Source: Vibrio sp. FE10 (GTDB taxonomy: Bacteria > Pseudomonadota > Gammaproteobacteria > Enterobacterales > Vibrionaceae). Taken from it: a stretch of 64,000 nt of DNA. Position 1 is the stretch's first letter; each line of letters starts with the position of its first letter. Below, piece by piece: positions 61,254-64,000 of this stretch. Where the stretch lies: assembly GCF_030297155.1 (NCBI RefSeq), contig NZ_AP028068.1, forward strand, positions 930,001 through 994,000, given 5' to 3'. The notes below the pieces were generated by a model. It saw only the letters and a program-made list of their open reading frames with translations, made no database searches and was not told the DNA's origin. The translations under genes and the position numbers were made by a program.

Positions 61254-63214
61254 GTCTTGTCTGGCGAATAGTGCAAAATCGCCATTGAAGTCGGCGATAG
61301 CAGCATTTCACCTTCTGCATGACCCGGTTTTACGTTTCGCAAGTTGGTATCACAGATGGTCACCCAGTTTTGGTCACGATCACTTGGCAGCGTAAAGCGA
61401 GCTGGTGCATTGGTTTGGTTGATCAAGTAAATCAACTCGTCGCCATCTTTACCGATACCTAAATGCAACGCCACCGAGCTTAAACGGTTCCAGTCATCAT
61501 GTTCCATTAGTGTGCCATCAACACGGCTCCAGAAGATGCGGTTAGAGTTACGCTTTTCACCACTGAATGCCTTAATAAATGGCACCATGTACTGTTGACG
61601 TGCCGAGATCATTTCCGACAGCCAAGTCTTGAAGTAAGTCTTGCGCTCTGAGTCTTCCCAATTTAGCCAACTGGTTATGCCGTCTTGGCAGTAAGCGTTG
61701 TTGTTACCTTTTTGAGAATGAGACAGTACATCTGCGGTCATGATATGCGGAATACCAAAGGCGAATAACAGGCTCGCCATAAAGTTGCGCTTTTGTTTCT
61801 CACGAGTCGCAATCACTAGTAGGTTTTCGGTTTCCCCTTCGACACCATAGTTATCAGAGCGGTTGTCACCATGTCCATCACGATTGTTCTCACCATTCTC
61901 TTCATTATGCTTGTGCTTGTAAGAGACAAGATCTTGCATGGTGAAGCCATCGTGATAAGTAATGTAGTTAACGGTCAGCTTGTACGGCCAATGAGCGGCA
62001 CTGTAGATATCGCGAGATCCCATCAAGCGAGTCGCAAACTCTTTCAGGTAGCCTTGATCACCGCGCCAGAAGCTGCGTGTGATGTCTCTGAGCTTGTCGT
62101 TACACTCATTCCAACCGAGTGGGAAGTTACCCACTTGATAACCATTAGGACCGATATCCCATGGTTCTGCGATGAGCTTAGTTTCTTTGAGTACAGGATC
62201 TTGAGCAACGGCTTTGAAAAACGCCGCTTCAGGATTGTAATTATCGCCTTCTCGGCCCAGTGTCGCTGCCAGATCAAAACGGAAGCCGTCTATTTGGAAC
62301 TCACTGACCCAGTAACGAAGCGTATCCATGACCAAGTTCAGTGCTGGCTGGTGAGTAAGGTCGACCGTATTACCACAACCTGTGAAGTTCGCGTAATGAC
62401 AACCATGTTTAATGTAGTAGCGGCTATCGAGTGCTTTTAGGTTGAAGGTTGTACCACCTTCACCGCCTTCAGCTGTGTGGTTGTAGACCACGTCAAGAAT
62501 GACTTCAATACCATTACGGTGTAGCTCGCGAACTGCTGTCTTTAGTTCGGTCACGGCATCTTTCTCTGCATAGCGAGGGTCTGGCACCATGAACAAGTAA
62601 GGGTTGTAACCCCAATAGTTCGCTTTCCCCATGTCTAGAAGATGAGGTTCATGCATACACGCAGCAATAGGTAAAAGTTGTAGAGAGTTGATGTTTTGCT
62701 GTTTGTAGAACGCTAGCATTTCAGGGCTAACCAAGCCCATGTAACGACCTTTGGTGTTGGTCGCCATCTCTGGATGAAGCTGAGAGAGGCCTTTTACATG
62801 GGTTTCAAAAAGAACGGTATCTTCTCGGCTGATACGTGGCTTTTCTACGTCTTGCCAATCGAAGGTGTCATCAACAACAAGGCATTTTGCCATAGAAAAG
62901 CTCTTTTCATGGCTATATGGCGTGACGTAATCGAGTGGTTCGCTGATTGCTTTTGCATAGGGGTCGGACAGCAGGATTGGGCCTTCATCAGTTTCAGCAA
63001 GGAAACCGTATTTTTGTCCTGCTTTTATGCCTTCCACAAACACATATCTAATATCAGCGTATTCGTTGTCTAGTTTATAAGTAACGAATTCGTCATTCTC
63101 ATCGAATAATGCGAGGGAAAGGGATTTACAGTCAGGAGAATAAATAGAGAAGTTACAGCCAGTGTTACCTAGCGTTGCGCCTAGCGGATAAGGGCGAGCG
63201 AGCGTTCTAGTCAT
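61241..63214 (-). CDS. glgX: Glycogen debranching enzyme (isoamylase type)
   Basis: The 657-residue GH13 protein has a CBM48-like N-terminal domain and the catalytic elements DVVYNHTAEGG (~240), GFRFDLAATLGRE with the nucleophile Asp (~316), IAEPWD with acid/base Glu (~353) and NYITYHDGFTMQD with the third Asp (~424). It hydrolyses alpha-1,6 links of phosphorylase-limit glycogen. Length equals E. coli GlgX. It is divergent from a broken maltoporin-like gene. Confidence 0.95.
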   Translation of the reverse strand: MTRTLARPYPLGATLGNTGCNFSIYSPDCKSLSLALFDENDEFVTYKLDNEYADIRYVFVEGIKAGQKYGFLAETDEGPILLSDPYAKAISEPLDYVTPYSHEKSFSMAKCLVVDDTFDWQDVEKPRISREDTVLFETHVKGLSQLHPEMATNTKGRYMGLVSPEMLAFYKQQNINSLQLLPIAACMHEPHLLDMGKANYWGYNPYLFMVPDPRYAEKDAVTELKTAVRELHRNGIEVILDVVYNHTAEGGEGGTTFNLKALDSRYYIKHGCHYANFTGCGNTVDLTHQPALNLVMDTLRYWVSEFQIDGFRFDLAATLGREGDNYNPEAAFFKAVAQDPVLKETKLIAEPWDIGPNGYQVGNFPLGWNECNDKLRDITRSFWRGDQGYLKEFATRLMGSRDIYSAAHWPYKLTVNYITYHDGFTMQDLVSYKHKHNEENGENNRDGHGDNRSDNYGVEGETENLLVIATREKQKRNFMASLLFAFGIPHIMTADVLSHSQKGNNNAYCQDGITSWLNWEDSERKTYFKTWLSEMISARQQYMVPFIKAFSGEKRNSNRIFWSRVDGTLMEHDDWNRLSSVALHLGIGKDGDELIYLINQTNAPARFTLPSDRDQNWVTICDTNLRNVKPGHAEGEMLLSPTSMAILHYSPDKTDLI

Positions 63215-63648
63215 TGCTTGATTTCTTGTTCGTTTATCAACATCAGTGAACTATTAGTAAAAAGCTTTGTCACAGTAAGGTCAAGCAACTTCACAGATTA
63301 ATTATTGTTAAAAAAATAATTAATCGATTAGGTTCAAATTATATATTTGAACTAGATCTCATTTAATACGAATAATTAGATCTGTGTGCTGTCTACTCCT
63401 CCTAGATTAAGTGATCTAACTCCTGTAAACACCGTTCTGTATAATTCCTACTCCCTTCTCATCCCCCTTAATTTAGTTCAGGGCGGAGGAAGTCAAACTT
63501 GTCATCCCCTCTTAATATTGGCTCCGTTGAAACGAATCAGGGGAAACCCTAAACCTCTCTATCTTACGTCCGCCATAACTGCCTTTGGTTGCCGCAAGAG
63601 AGCAAAAATATAATACCTAAAAATAAATCGTCCTTAATGGAGTTAAGA
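63215..63648. promoter_or_regulatory. glgX/porin divergent region with MalT-box-like motifs
   Basis: CTCATCCCCC at 63458-63467 and GTCATCCCCTC at 63501-63511 are reverse complements close to the MalT box (GGGGATGAGG), with GGGCGGAGGA at 63481-63490 between. Weaker CTCCTCC near 63397. Nothing coding is evident in 63386-63613. These suggest maltose control of the neighbouring porin remnant. Confidence 0.55.
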
Positions 63649-63726
63649 ATGAAAAAAGTAAGTTTGATTGCTGCAGCGGTGACTACTGCACTTATGGCTG
63701 GTTCTGTATATACCGAATCAACTTGA
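63649..63726 (+). pseudogene. Truncated porin (maltoporin-like) gene, signal peptide only
   Basis: An ATG with GGAG seven bases upstream encodes a typical outer-membrane signal peptide (MKKVSLIAAAVTTALMAGSVY...) of 21 residues. The frame then runs into IS DNA and stops after TEST. A long porin is expected to follow, so the gene is interrupted near 63710. MalT-like boxes upstream and GlgX next door suggest LamB/OmpS-type maltoporin; this is inference. Confidence 0.6.
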
Positions 63727-64000
63727 AGATGCAGGCTTGAGAATCTGAAAATTATCATTAATTCGAGATGTCAAAGAGCCTGCGATCTCTGGAAGAGTCA
63801 CTGCAAAAAATTGGTCTATTGCCTCCTTGAAGTCCCGTTTTCTTTTGAAGTAAACGTTGTTCCTCGACTTCTCATTCATTACTTTCCATAGCCGCTCTAT
63901 TGGGTTGAGGTTTGGGCTGTAAGGTGGAAGATAATGCAGTTCAATATTCAGGACAAACGCCGCATCTTTGACTAAGTCACTGCGGTGATACCCCGCACCA
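63710..64000. mobile_element. IS630-family insertion sequence (left part)
   Basis: IS sequence starts at about 63708-63712 next to TA (the target dinucleotide of IS630 elements), directly after the porin signal peptide. The element continues beyond the window, so its other end is not seen. Confidence 0.75.
63718..64000 (-). CDS. IS630-family transposase, C-terminal part
   Basis: The minus strand reads 93 residues to a stop codon at 63720-63718. The fragment contains HYLPPYSPNLNPIERLWKVM, the IS630/Tc1-mariner DDE signature around the last acidic residue, then a basic FKRKRDFKEAID region and a conserved end. Upstream part lies outside the window. It is intact as far as visible. Confidence 0.88.
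   Translation of the reverse strand, partial: GAGYHRSDLVKDAAFVLNIELHYLPPYSPNLNPIERLWKVMNEKSRNNVYFKRKRDFKEAIDQFFAVTLPEIAGSLTSRINDNFQILKPASSS

Noticed and set aside
63386..63613. Forward reading frame of 75 codons in the glgX/porin gap
   Set aside because: It overlaps the MalT-like boxes, has no ribosome site and a non-protein composition.
1..64000. Search for CRISPR arrays, tRNA genes, toxin-antitoxin pairs, phage genes and large defence systems
   Set aside because: No direct-repeat/spacer series, no tRNA-like cloverleaf and no phage or defence-type domains were recognised anywhere in the window.

Overview
The window looks like part of a Vibrio genome, probably from the V. splendidus-like marine group and probably from chromosome II. 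This rests on the gene set (a GlpR/GlpD/GlpK/GlpF block, a fused UlaA-UlaB ascorbate permease, LdhA, a small clade-3 type catalase, GlgX beside a maltoporin remnant), on gamma-proteobacterial codon use and on moderate GC. The chromosome assignment is inference from where such genes lie in V. cholerae. There are no rRNA or tRNA genes, no CRISPR array and no prophage. The only mobile element seen is a partial IS630-type element at the right edge.

Layout. 1-7.6 kb: housekeeping and accessory singletons (a triple-domain RidA protein, a periplasmic HAD phosphatase, an amino-acid racemase, a lipoprotein, a radical SAM protein, a YdcH protein, and a LysR/SDR pair). 7.8-13.2 kb: glycerol regulon on the minus strand (glpD, glpR, glpK, glpF) with GlpR-like TGCTCG motifs. 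13.6-18 kb: export and stress genes with divergent or self-acting regulators (PACE efflux/LysR, arsR-ACR3 with an attenuator-like hairpin, HPP protein/TetR with twin palindromic operators). 18-28 kb: a GT2/START pair, a Cof HAD, a FrnE-like DsbA, a YcaQ-type glycosylase, a LysR divergent from a monooxygenase and a Gfo/Idh/MocA enzyme, an AraC-GyrI regulator and two unknown small genes.

28-50 kb is the main metabolic block, with two parallel routes for L-ascorbate and related sugar acids. The first is the PTS route: ulaG, ulaR, ulaAB fusion, ulaC, ulaF, a HAD, ulaD, ulaE. The second is a yia/sgb-like TRAP route on the minus strand: yiaK, TRAP QMP, sgbE, a HAD, yiaL, lyxK, sgbH, an IclR regulator, sgbU, a small ABM-like protein and an MFS transporter. 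Each contains its own copies of the 4-epimerase, decarboxylase, 3-epimerase and a Cof-type HAD hydrolase; the HAD is not part of the E. coli operons. Between the two lie an HPr-like orphan, a YqaB-type phosphatase, a second ribulose-5-phosphate 3-epimerase and a tiny membrane protein. The endpoint of both routes is expected to be D-xylulose 5-phosphate, which the epimerase could link to the pentose phosphate pathway.

50-64 kb: glycerate kinase, catalase, a patatin-like lipase, D-lactate dehydrogenase, a DUF1971 cupin with a ferredoxin-NADP reductase-like protein, a YihG-like acyltransferase, a TrmK-like methyltransferase, a Cache sensor with a degenerate GGDEF domain, GlgX, and a maltoporin-like gene cut after its signal peptide by the IS630-type element. 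MalT-box-like motifs remain upstream of the broken porin.
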